Assembly: GCA_023390985.1 (NCBI GenBank)
Contig: JAEWBU010000091.1
Location: 1-13,038 of the forward strand
Direction: 5' to 3'
DNA length: 13,038 nucleotides
Source of the DNA: Pseudomonadota bacterium
Lineage (GTDB): Bacteria > Pseudomonadota > Gammaproteobacteria > Burkholderiales > Burkholderiaceae_C
Shown: positions 6,001 through 12,760 of the stretch, in pieces
How positions within the stretch are numbered: position 1 is the first letter of the stretch
How the letters are laid out: every line of letters begins with the position of its first letter
Made by a program: the position numbers and the translations under genes
The notes under the pieces: generated by a model
Databases searched by the model: none
Told to the model about the DNA's origin: nothing
The model's input: the letters and a program-made list of their open reading frames with translations, nothing else

Positions 6001-7467
6001 ATGATGAGCGGCCCGCGCGCGATCACCATCGCCCTGCTGGCCATGGGCGGCGAAGGCGGCGGCGTGCTGTCCGACTGGCTGGTGGACCTGGCCGAGCACA
6101 ACGGCTTCCTCGCGCAGGCGACGTCGGTGCCGGGCGTGGCCCAGCGCACCGGCGCGACCATCTACTACCTGGAGCTGTTTCCTGCGGCCGACGTGCCCGC
6201 GGGTGCGCAGCCGGTGCTGGCGCTCGCGCCCGTGCCCGGCGAGCTCGACGTGGTCATCGCCTCCGAGCTGATGGAAGCCGGACGCGCGTTGCAGCGCGGC
6301 CTGGTCACGCCCGAGCGGACCACCTTCATCGCTTCGACGCACCGGGTGTACTCGATGACCGAGCGCACCGCGATGGGCGACGGCCGGGTGGATGCCGACA
6401 AGCTGCTCGAAGGCGCACGCGCGGCCGCGGCGCGGCTGGTCTGCACCGACTTCTCCGAGCTCGCGGAGCGTTCCGGCGCGCCGATCTCGGCCGTGCTGTT
6501 CGGCGCGCTGGCGGCGTCGGGCGCCCTGCCCTTCTCGCGCCAGCAGTTCGAAGAGGCTATCCGCCGCGGCGGTGTCGGCGTGGAAGGCAGCCTGCGGGCT
6601 TTCGCTGCGGGGTTCGATGCCGCGCAAGGGAACAAGGAATCCGTTGTCGTCGAGCACGCCGGCCCGCGACTCGGTCGCCGCCTCGCCTTCCTGGAACCGC
6701 GCATCGCCGACCAATTTCCGCTCGATGCCCGCGAGACGCTGCGCCACGCCGTGATCCGCCTGGCCGACTACCAGGACGAGGCCTACGCCGCCGGGTACCT
6801 CGACCGCCTCGTGCCCCTGCGCAATTCGGGCGAGGTGCTGCTGGAGACGGCGCGCCACCTCGCGCTGTGGATGACGTACGAGGACGCGATCCGCGTCGCC
6901 GACCTCAAGACCCGCCGCACGCGCTTCGCCCGCGTGGGCGAGGAAGTGCGCCTGCGTCCCGCCCAGCTGCTGGACATCAACGAGTTCATGCATCCGCGCA
7001 TCGAGGAGATCGCCGACATCCTGCCGGCGGGCCTGGGCCGCTGGCTGCTGCGCAGCCCGGTGGCGCGCGGCCTGCTCGGCCCGTTCACGCGCAAGGGCCG
7101 CGTCATCCGCACCAGCTCGGTGGGTGGATTCCTGCAGCTCTACACGATCGCATCGATGCGCCGCTGGCGGCGCGGCTCGCTGCGGTTCCAGGTCGAGCAC
7201 GAGCGCATCGACGCGTGGCTGTCGCAGGTCGAGCGGCTCGCGGGTCCCGACCCGGCGCTCGCCCTCGAGGTCGTAAAGGCCCAGCGCCTCGTCAAGGGCT
7301 ACGGCGACACGCACGCGCGCGGCTGGAGGAACTTCCAGAAGCTGATGGGCGCGCTGCCCCGGCTCGAACAGCAGCCGGGCGGCGCCAGCCGCCTGGGCCA
7401 GCTCGCGGCGGCGGCGCTGTCCGACGACAGCGGCCAGGCGCTGGAGCGCATGCTCGCGTCCGCCTGA
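6001..7467 (+). CDS. iorB: Indolepyruvate oxidoreductase beta subunit family protein with C-terminal DUF6537-type region (IorB-like), 488 aa
   Basis: The partner of iorA. Residues 7-200 form the pyruvate:ferredoxin oxidoreductase gamma-type domain, with the glycine-rich AMGGEGGGVLSDWL (14-27) and the conserved SVPGVAQRTGATIYYLEL (42-59). Residues about 210-488 are an extra C-terminal region absent from the short (about 200 aa) archaeal IorB and matching what is called DUF6537 in proteobacterial homologues; it includes LVKGYGDTHARGWRNFQKLM (430-449). The role of this extension is unknown. The start at 6001 is preceded by GGGAGG at seven bases. The iorA and iorB genes are separated by a REP-like repeat, while most co-directional joints in this cluster are tight. 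Translation ends 61 bases before the TRAP binding-protein gene. Confidence 0.88.
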   Translation: MMSGPRAITIALLAMGGEGGGVLSDWLVDLAEHNGFLAQATSVPGVAQRTGATIYYLELFPAADVPAGAQPVLALAPVPGELDVVIASELMEAGRALQRGLVTPERTTFIASTHRVYSMTERTAMGDGRVDADKLLEGARAAAARLVCTDFSELAERSGAPISAVLFGALAASGALPFSRQQFEEAIRRGGVGVEGSLRAFAAGFDAAQGNKESVVVEHAGPRLGRRLAFLEPRIADQFPLDARETLRHAVIRLADYQDEAYAAGYLDRLVPLRNSGEVLLETARHLALWMTYEDAIRVADLKTRRTRFARVGEEVRLRPAQLLDINEFMHPRIEEIADILPAGLGRWLLRSPVARGLLGPFTRKGRVIRTSSVGGFLQLYTIASMRRWRRGSLRFQVEHERIDAWLSQVERLAGPDPALALEVVKAQRLVKGYGDTHARGWRNFQKLMGALPRLEQQPGGASRLGQLAAAALSDDSGQALERMLASA

Positions 7468-7468
7468 A

Positions 7469-7497
7469 TTGACCCTGCCCCACGCACCCGATATGTT
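7469..7497 (+). promoter_or_regulatory. Candidate sigma70-type promoter for the TRAP transporter genes
   Basis: TTGACC (7469-7474), a 17-base spacer and TATGTT (7492-7497) match the -35/-10 consensus at 5/6 and 4/6 positions. It begins two bases after the iorB stop codon's first bases, within the 61-bp gap, and predicts a start near 7504 with a 25-base leader containing AAAAGGAG (7513-7520). It would let the transporter be expressed without iorAB. Confidence 0.55.
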
Positions 7498-7528
7498 CCG
7501 CCACCACCACACAAAAGGAGACAAGGCG

Positions 7529-8506
7529 ATGAAGCGTCGATTGATCTGCCAGGCCAGCGCGCTGCTGATGGCCATGGGTTTCGCGGCGGGCGCCGCCGCG
7601 CAGGAGACCACGCTGCGGCTGGTCAGCGCCTTCGCCGAGAACGGCATCTACGTGCAGCGGCTGCAGCCGTGGATCCAGAAGTTCAACGCCGAGGGCAAGG
7701 GCGTGCTGCAGATCAACTTCATCGGCGGTCCCAAGGCCATGCCTCCGTTCGAGGTGGGCAACGCCGTCAAGACCGGCGTGGTGGACATCGCCCTGAGCAC
7801 CGGCGCGTTCTACACCAACGTGATGCCCGAGGCCGACTTCCTCAAGCTCACGCAGGTGCCGGTGGCCGAGCAGCGCAAGAACGGCGCGTTCGACGCCATC
7901 AACAAGGTGTGGAACGAGAAGGGCAACATGCAGTACCTGGCGCGGATGGTCGAGAACCAGCCGTTCCACCTGTACCTGAACAAGAAGATCGACAAGCCCG
8001 ACCTCGGCGGCCTGAAGGTCCGCATCACGCCGGTGTACCGCGACTTCTTCCAGGCCCTCGGCGCCAACGTGGTCACCACCGCTCCGGGCGAGGTGTACAC
8101 GGCGCTGGAGCGCGGCGTGGTCGACGGCTACGGCTGGCCGATCGGCGGCATCTTCGACCTGAACTGGCAGGAGAAGACCAAGTACCGCGTCGACCCCGGC
8201 TTCTACGACGCCGAGGTCTCGCTGATCATGAACCTGGCGGCGTACCGCAAGCTCTCGCAGCCCCAGCGCGACTACCTGCAGAAGCAGCTGCTGGCGCTGG
8301 AGGCCGAGAACACCTTCTGGACCAAGTACACGGCCGATGAAGTCGCGCGCCAGCAGAAGGCCGGCATCGAGACCATCAAGTTCGACGCGGCCACGGCCAG
8401 GACGTTCGTCGACAAGGCCTACCAGGTCGGCTGGGCCAGCGCCGAGAAGCAGAGCCCCGAGATCGCGGGCCGCTTCAAGAAGCTGTTCGCGCCCGCCGCC
8501 AAGTGA
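7529..8506 (+). CDS. TRAP transporter solute-binding protein, DctP family, 325 aa
   Basis: A periplasmic binding protein that delivers an organic acid to a Na+-coupled TRAP permease. The N-terminus MKRRLICQASALLMAMGFAA, then GAAAQ, is a signal peptide with a likely AQ/E cleavage near residue 25. The family's carboxylate-binding Arg sits at Arg165 in GGLKVRITPVYRDFF, followed by LGANVVTTAPGEVYTALERG and VVDGYGWP. The start is set by the strong AAAAGGAG ribosome site eight bases upstream. Its stop overlaps the GTG start of the next gene, so the two are translationally coupled. Arg165 supports a carboxylate ligand; the neighbouring iorAB genes suggest a 2-oxoacid, but this is inference, and DctP proteins also bind C4-dicarboxylates, lactate and aromatic acids. 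Confidence 0.92.
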   Translation: MKRRLICQASALLMAMGFAAGAAAQETTLRLVSAFAENGIYVQRLQPWIQKFNAEGKGVLQINFIGGPKAMPPFEVGNAVKTGVVDIALSTGAFYTNVMPEADFLKLTQVPVAEQRKNGAFDAINKVWNEKGNMQYLARMVENQPFHLYLNKKIDKPDLGGLKVRITPVYRDFFQALGANVVTTAPGEVYTALERGVVDGYGWPIGGIFDLNWQEKTKYRVDPGFYDAEVSLIMNLAAYRKLSQPQRDYLQKQLLALEAENTFWTKYTADEVARQQKAGIETIKFDAATARTFVDKAYQVGWASAEKQSPEIAGRFKKLFAPAAK

Positions 8507-9033
8507 GCTCCCGCGCCTCGAACGCCTACGGCCGCCTGCTCGCGGCCCTGGCCCTGGGCGGCTGCGCCGTGATGTTCGCGATGATGCTGGTCATCGTGGC
8601 GGACGTCGCGCTGCGCAACCTCGCCCTGCCGGGGCTGCCGCGCGGGATCGACTGGAGCAACGAGGTCTCGGAGCTGATGCTCTATCTCACCACGGTGCTG
8701 GTCGCGCCCTGGCTGCTCCGCCAGGGACAGCACATCCGGGTGGACATCCTGCTCACCGCGCTGCCGCCCCGGACGGCGTGGTACCTGGAGTGGGTGGCCG
8801 ACACGCTGGGCCTGGCCTGCTGCCTGTTCATGGCCTGGTATGGCGCCAAGGCCACCTGGGCCAGCTGGAGCTCGGGCGCATTGAGCATCAAGACGCTGGT
8901 GACGCCCGAGTGGTGGTCGCTGGCCCCGCTGCCGGCGATGTTCATGCTGCTGTCGGTCGAGATGCTGTTCCGCATGAAGCGGTTGCACGAGGGCGAGCGC
9001 GCGCCCCGTCAGGACGCGGTGAGCGCCGCATGA
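8503..9033 (+). CDS. TRAP transporter small membrane subunit, DctQ family, 176 aa
   Basis: Four membrane helices are visible at about residues 11-37, 54-72, 92-113 and 138-157, the DctQ layout. Family landmarks are present: DWSNEVSELMLYLTT (50-64) and the loop RQGQHIRVDILL (73-84). The start is a GTG whose last bases form the stop of the preceding binding-protein gene (GTGA, 8503-8506), so translation is probably coupled. A downstream ATG (8572) would lose most of helix 1 and is less likely. The C-terminus is charged and disordered-looking (RLHEGERAPRQDAVSAA). Together with the large subunit it forms the inner-membrane permease. Confidence 0.9.
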   Translation: MSSRASNAYGRLLAALALGGCAVMFAMMLVIVADVALRNLALPGLPRGIDWSNEVSELMLYLTTVLVAPWLLRQGQHIRVDILLTALPPRTAWYLEWVADTLGLACCLFMAWYGAKATWASWSSGALSIKTLVTPEWWSLAPLPAMFMLLSVEMLFRMKRLHEGERAPRQDAVSAA

Positions 9034-9046
9034 AAGGCGGTTGACG

Positions 9047-10366
9047 ATGCAGGACTGGGTGATCGCGGCCTGGCTGATGCTGGGCGGCTCCACGCTGCTG
9101 CTGTTCATCGGCATGCCGGTGGCGCTGACCTTCATCACGGTGAACATCGTCGGCGCGTGGCTCTACATGGGCGGCGAGATCGGGCTCTCGCAACTGGCGC
9201 GCAGCAGCGTGGGCTCGGTCACCGCGTTCTCGCTGACGCCGATCCCGCTCTTCGTGCTGATGGGCGAGATCCTGTTCCACACGGGCCTCGCGCTCAAGGT
9301 GATCGAGGGCATCGAACGACTGATCCGGCGATTGCCGGGACGTCTGGCCATCGTCGCCGTCGTGGCCGGCACCGTCTTCTCCGCGATCTCCGGTTCCACC
9401 ATCGCCACCACGGCGATGCTGGGCTCGCTGCTGCTGCCCGTGATGCTTTCGCGCGGCTACCACCCGCAACTGGCCACCGGCCCGATCATGGCGATCGGCG
9501 CGGTGGACATGCTGATCCCGCCGTCGGCGCTGACGGTGCTGCTCGGCTCGCTGTCCGGCATTTCGATCTCCAAGCTGCTGATCGGCGGCGTGCTGCCGGG
9601 CGTGATCCTCTCCATCGCCTTCGTGCTCTGGATCCTGTTGCGCGTCCGGTTCACGCCCTCGCTGGCCCCCAGCTCGGAGAACGATCCGTACCACACCGGC
9701 TGGGACCGCTGGAAGCCGTTCTTCGCCTACGTGCTGCCGACGCTGTCGATCTTCGGCGTCGTGGTGGGCGCGCTGGCCTGGGGCTGGGCGACGCCGACCG
9801 AGTGCGCGGCCCTGGGCGCCTTCGCGACGCTGGTGCTGGCCATCGCCTACCGCGCGCTGACCTTCGATGCGCTGCTCAAGGCGCTCAAGGGCACGGCGGG
9901 CATCTCCGGGATGATCCTGTTCATCATCCTGGGCGCCACCACCTTCGCGCAGATCCTGTCGTTCTCCGGTGCGAGCAACGGTCTGGTGCAGCTGGTCACC
10001 GGCCAGGGCTGGTCCACCGGCGCGGTCATCGCGGGAATGATGCTGATGCTGATCTTCCTCGGCGTGTTCGTGGACCAGGTGAGCATGATGATGATCACGC
10101 TGCCGATCTTCATGCCGATCGTGCAGCAGCTGGGCATCGATCCGGTGTGGTTCGGCATCATGTTCCTGATCTGCATGCAGCTCGGGCTGCTGCTGCCGCC
10201 GCACGGCCTGCTGCTGATGACGATGCGCGGCGTGGCCCCACCGGCGGTGACGATGGCGCACATCTTCCGCGCGGTCGTGCCGTACGTCGTGATGAGCCTG
10301 CTGCTGCTGGCGGCGGTGTTCTGGCTGCCGCCGATCGCGACGTGGCTGCCTGCGTTGCTGGGCTGA
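9047..10366 (+). CDS. TRAP transporter large membrane subunit, DctM family, 439 aa
   Basis: The transport subunit of the TRAP system. It is strongly hydrophobic, with about a dozen membrane segments. Family marks include FIGMPVALTF (20-29), the re-entrant block GRLAIVAVVAGTVFSAISGS (98-117) continuing into TIATTAMLG, and VDMLIPPSAL (153-162); a matching second half carries VDQVSMMMITLPIFMPI. I chose the ATG at 9047, with AAAGGCGG six bases upstream; an in-frame TTG at 9041 would add two residues. It begins 13 bases after the small-subunit stop, completing the P-Q-M operon. It converges on the M23 gene with only nine bases between stops, and I see no terminator hairpin there. Confidence 0.93.
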   Translation: MQDWVIAAWLMLGGSTLLLFIGMPVALTFITVNIVGAWLYMGGEIGLSQLARSSVGSVTAFSLTPIPLFVLMGEILFHTGLALKVIEGIERLIRRLPGRLAIVAVVAGTVFSAISGSTIATTAMLGSLLLPVMLSRGYHPQLATGPIMAIGAVDMLIPPSALTVLLGSLSGISISKLLIGGVLPGVILSIAFVLWILLRVRFTPSLAPSSENDPYHTGWDRWKPFFAYVLPTLSIFGVVVGALAWGWATPTECAALGAFATLVLAIAYRALTFDALLKALKGTAGISGMILFIILGATTFAQILSFSGASNGLVQLVTGQGWSTGAVIAGMMLMLIFLGVFVDQVSMMMITLPIFMPIVQQLGIDPVWFGIMFLICMQLGLLLPPHGLLLMTMRGVAPPAVTMAHIFRAVVPYVVMSLLLLAAVFWLPPIATWLPALLG

Positions 10367-10375
10367 GCGCGAACT

Positions 10376-11353
10376 TCAGAGACCGAGTTCGAAGCTCCGG
10401 CTCAGCACCACCTGGTTGCCGTTGCGCACCACGTACTCGCCGACATAGCGGCCCTGGCGCCAGCCCTCCGCGGGACGCCGCACGCCCGCGAACACCATGC
10501 TCTGCGCCTGGTCGCCCGGCAGCGGTGCGGCGGTGTTGGCGGCGAGCACCGCGCCGTCCGGTGCCTTCAGGGTGAGGACCTGCACGTCGCCGGCCTTCAG
10601 GCCGATGCCCCTGGCGTACACGACCAGCGCCGCGGCCTGCGCGGTCGGCACCTCGGGCCGTTCCTCGATGGCCGCCATGCTGAGCGCCCGCGTGGCGAAG
10701 CCGGTGTTCAGCACCGCGCGCTGCTTGTAGGCGAGCGGCTCGCGCAGCTCCGGCCGCCACAGGCTCCGCCCCGCCCGGCAGCTGCCCTGCGGAGCGCCGT
10801 AGGCGAAGGGATCGATGACCGAGGCGCCCTGGTGCACCGAGAAGTGCAGGTGGGGGTACTCGGTGCGGCCGGAGAGTCCCACCCGCCCCAGCGTGTCGCC
10901 GGCCTTCACCTCGTCGCCGGGACGCACCGCGACGCTGCCCTGGGCCAGGTGGCAGTAGCGCGTCTCGAATCCGTCGGGATGGCCGAGCACCACGCCGTTC
11001 CCGCACTCGAGCCCCTGCACCGCGTCGGTCCCGGTCGAACGGACGGAGACGTCGGCGACGCCGTCGCGCACGCGCAGCACGCGCCCGTTCGCGGCCGCCA
11101 ATACGGCCACGCCTTGCCGCTGCCGCACGAGGTCCGGCAGGCGGAAGTCGACGCCGGTGTGGGCCTGGTAGGTCCTGGAACCGCACTGGTAGTCCCGGGC
11201 GCCGGGACCGGGATCGTGGTCCACGTGGTTCTGGATCTCGCAGTCGACGCCCAGGCGGCAGTCGATCGGGAGTGAAAGGCTCGGTGGCCCGGCGTGCGCG
11301 GGCAGCGCGGCAACGACGAGCGCGACGGCCGGCAGGATCAGGTGGAGAGCCAT
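10376..11353 (-). CDS. Exported M23-family (LytM/peptidase M23) metallopeptidase, 325 aa
   Basis: A cell-wall endopeptidase-type protein. MALHLILPAVALVVAALPAHA is a signal peptide. The zinc site is intact: His65 and Asp69 in AHTGVDFRL, His135 in RYCHL, and the paired His168/His170 in YPHLHFSVH. An insert rich in Cys (Cys32, Cys38, Cys57, Cys117, Cys134) suggests disulfides, fitting export. The catalytic domain ends near residue 185; residues 190-325 form a further domain I cannot name (LEU/VAL-rich, with VLTLKAPDGAVLAANTA and GRYVGEYVVRNGNQVVLSRS), possibly beta-sandwich. The frame stays open upstream to 11467 through the repeat, but that extension is repeat-derived, and the signal peptide sets the start at 11353. 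The ribosome site is weak. Confidence 0.88.
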   Translation of the reverse strand: MALHLILPAVALVVAALPAHAGPPSLSLPIDCRLGVDCEIQNHVDHDPGPGARDYQCGSRTYQAHTGVDFRLPDLVRQRQGVAVLAAANGRVLRVRDGVADVSVRSTGTDAVQGLECGNGVVLGHPDGFETRYCHLAQGSVAVRPGDEVKAGDTLGRVGLSGRTEYPHLHFSVHQGASVIDPFAYGAPQGSCRAGRSLWRPELREPLAYKQRAVLNTGFATRALSMAAIEERPEVPTAQAAALVVYARGIGLKAGDVQVLTLKAPDGAVLAANTAAPLPGDQAQSMVFAGVRRPAEGWRQGRYVGEYVVRNGNQVVLSRSFELGL

Positions 11354-11373
11354 GCTTCGCAATCTACCGGTTC

Positions 11374-11458
11374 CGTCATTCCCGCGAAGGCGGGAATCCA
11401 GCGCGCCCGATTTCAGCGCCGAAGGAAGCTCCGGATCCCCGCCTCCGCGGGGATGACG
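11374..11458. repeat. REP-like double-hairpin repeat, copy B (between LysR and M23 genes)
   Basis: The left arm (11374-11401) is identical over 28 bp to the left arm of copy A; the right arm (11431-11458) differs from copy A at one position. The core between arms is 29 bases and unrelated to copy A's 33. It fills most of the 110-bp gap between the LysR stop and the M23 start, so on the minus strand it is part of any LysR-M23 read-through transcript and of the M23 leader. Confidence 0.93.
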
Positions 11459-11463
11459 GGACT

Positions 11464-12363
11464 TCATGGGCCCTTCGCCGGCCCCTCTCGCCGCGCGAGT
11501 TCCCAGAACGCGCGCCCCGCCGGCGAGAGGCGCGTCGCGTCCAGGCAGGCGATGGCGACGCGACGGGCCACGCGCGGGGCGATCGGGCGGAATGCGAGGC
11601 CGGGGCGCGGTTCCGGCACCGTGAGCGAGGCGAGCACGGAAACACCGTTTCCGTGCGCCACGAACTCGAGGATGGAGACGACCTGCAGCAGCTCGTGCGC
11701 CACCTTCGGCCGCACGCCCGCGCGCTCGAACATCTTCATCACCATGTCCTGCGAGCCGGCCTGCGTGAGGATCAGCGGGTACTCGGCGAGCTCGCGCACG
11801 GAAACCGTCGCGTTGCGCGCCAGCGGATGCTTCTCGGGCAGGATCGCCATGAGTTCATCGGTCGCGAGCGAGACCGTGTCCAGCGTGGGCTGCGGCAGGC
11901 GGACCACGCCGATCTCCACCTTGCGCTCGACCAGGTCCTGCTCGATGTCCGGATCCGCGCGCTCGGTGACGTGCACTTCCACGCCGGGGTAGCGCCGCCG
12001 GAATTTCTCCAGCAGCGGCGGCAGCAGCCGCAGAGACGTGCTGGGGCCGATGGAGCCGATGCGCAGCAGGCCCGTCTGCACCCCGGCCGACGCCGCGGCG
12101 ACCGACTTCACCTGCTGCAGCGAAGCGAAGACGTCGCGCGCATGGCCCAGCGCGAGCTCGCCCGCATGGGTCAGCACCACGCCGGCCGCCATGCGGTCCA
12201 CCACCTCGCAGCCGAGGCCGGTTTCCAGGGATCGCAAGGCGTGGCTGGTCGCGGAAGCACTCATGCCGATGCGCGCGCCCGCCGCCGCGATGCTGGACGC
12301 GCCCGGCAAGGCGGCGAGCAGCTCCAGCTGCCGCAGGGTGGGAAGGCCCGGCTCGGTTCGCAT
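11464..12363 (-). CDS. LysR-family transcriptional regulator, 299 aa
   Basis: The N-terminal helix-turn-helix is LPTLRQLELLAALPGASSIA then AGARIGMSASATSHALRSLE (7-47), followed by GCEVVDRMAAGVVLTHAGEL. The effector domain starts at GLLRIGSIGPSTSLRLLPPL (98-117), with FRRRYPGVEVHVTE next, normal LysR architecture. Length is typical. The start at 12363 fits the family; the frame is open upstream, but across the divergent gene. No Shine-Dalgarno sequence precedes the ATG: the upstream DNA is AT-rich. It is divergent from the DUF2917-like gene across only 52 bp containing a perfect palindrome, so self-regulation and control of that gene are likely. The effector is unknown. Confidence 0.92.
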   Translation of the reverse strand: MRTEPGLPTLRQLELLAALPGASSIAAAGARIGMSASATSHALRSLETGLGCEVVDRMAAGVVLTHAGELALGHARDVFASLQQVKSVAAASAGVQTGLLRIGSIGPSTSLRLLPPLLEKFRRRYPGVEVHVTERADPDIEQDLVERKVEIGVVRLPQPTLDTVSLATDELMAILPEKHPLARNATVSVRELAEYPLILTQAGSQDMVMKMFERAGVRPKVAHELLQVVSILEFVAHGNGVSVLASLTVPEPRPGLAFRPIAPRVARRVAIACLDATRLSPAGRAFWELARREGPAKGP

Positions 12364-12372
12364 TGAAATTGG

Positions 12373-12384
12373 ATTCAATTGAAT
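12373..12384. promoter_or_regulatory. Perfect 12-bp palindrome, candidate LysR operator
   Basis: ATTCAATTGAAT reads the same on both strands and lies in the 52-bp gap between divergent starts, within an AT-rich island in otherwise GC-rich DNA. Related TTGAA words recur nearby (12363-12367 region and 12395-12399). Its position ten bases before the LysR start and overlapping the candidate -35 of the opposite gene suits a shared regulatory site. Confidence 0.5.
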
Positions 12385-12408
12385 GTGAAGATGCTTGAAT
12401 CCTAGACT
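12379..12408 (+). promoter_or_regulatory. Candidate promoter for the DUF2917-like gene, apparently leaderless
   Basis: TTGAAT (12379-12384), an 18-base spacer and TAGACT (12403-12408) give a plausible -35/-10 pair. The -10 ends only seven bases before the ATG at 12416, so transcription should begin at or beside the start codon. GGGG at 12410-12413 is too close to act as a ribosome site. Confidence 0.42.
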
Positions 12409-12415
12409 CGGGGCC

Positions 12416-12760
12416 ATGAACACGCAAACCCAAGTCCATCGCCTCGAGGCCGGCCAGGCGCTGGCGCTATCGCGCCAGGGTGCGGGACCTGTGGTTCTCG
12501 CCGAGGGCGAAGTCCTGGTGCAGGCGCCGGCGCGCTGGCTGGCCGGCACCGTGGTGCTGTCCGCGCCCGTCCGCTACGTCGCGCCGGCCGTGCTGCGCTT
12601 CGAGCCGTCGAGCTCGGTCCTCGCCCTGCGGTCTTCGTCGGTGGTCGTCGAAGAGGCGGCGCCGCTCCTGTCGTGGGCGACGCTGCGCGGCGCCTTCAAG
12701 ACTTCTTCAGCGGCGTCCACTTCCGCTCGCTGCGCGCCGACGCCAGCACCGCTTCGATGA
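12416..12760 (+). CDS. Small DUF2917-like protein, 114 aa
   Basis: Residues 1-80 resemble DUF2917, a small beta-rich domain often found next to LysR genes in Burkholderiales: HRLEAGQALALSRQGAGPVV, then LAEGEVLVQAPARWLAGT. The match is by eye and tentative; the usual WLTRPGD-like block is not clear. There is no signal peptide or membrane helix. The tail (FKTSSAASTSARCAPTPAPLR) is low-complexity and runs 65 bases into the 3' end of the convergent oxidoreductase gene. This suggests loss of an earlier stop, or a frameshift, rather than conserved sequence. The function of the family is unknown to me. Confidence 0.6.
   Translation: MNTQTQVHRLEAGQALALSRQGAGPVVLAEGEVLVQAPARWLAGTVVLSAPVRYVAPAVLRFEPSSSVLALRSSSVVVEEAAPLLSWATLRGAFKTSSAASTSARCAPTPAPLR

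Larger units (their letters stand above)
5876..6004 (+). other. 42-codon open frame across the repeat, linking iorA stop to iorB start
   Basis: The frame starts at an ATG overlapping the iorA stop (ATGA, 5876-5879) and ends at a TGA overlapping the iorB ATG (ATGA, 6001-6004). It begins MNHNYPVIPAKAGIQ and includes DPRLRGDDGEWEVSR, i.e. it is the translated repeat. I do not think it encodes a functional protein. It may nevertheless be translated by reinitiating ribosomes and so keep iorA and iorB translation coupled. Antisense and other-frame readings of the repeat are also open in such elements, so openness alone is weak evidence. Confidence 0.4.

Noticed and set aside
5876..6004. The 42-aa repeat-derived peptide as a functional protein
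   Set aside because: PVIPAKAGIQ...DPRLRGDD is the typical translation of this repeat class and is often mis-annotated; kept only as a possible translational bridge.
5887..7647. A 586-codon open frame antisense to iorB
   Set aside because: Low-complexity Arg/Gln/Ala-rich translation with no motif; it also crosses the repeat and the iorB-TRAP gap, as expected for GC-driven noise.
8942..10261. A 439-codon frame antisense to the TRAP large subunit
   Set aside because: His/Gln/Arg/Asp-rich, the usual antisense image of a hydrophobic membrane protein.
5893..11458. CRISPR array or insertion-sequence ends as an explanation of the 28-bp repeats
   Set aside because: Only two distant inverted-arm elements exist, with no regular spacing, no spacers, no cas gene, and no transposase or target duplication beside them.
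11354..11467. A longer N-terminus for the M23 peptidase
   Set aside because: The added 38 residues are translated repeat, and the signal peptide begins at the 11353 ATG.
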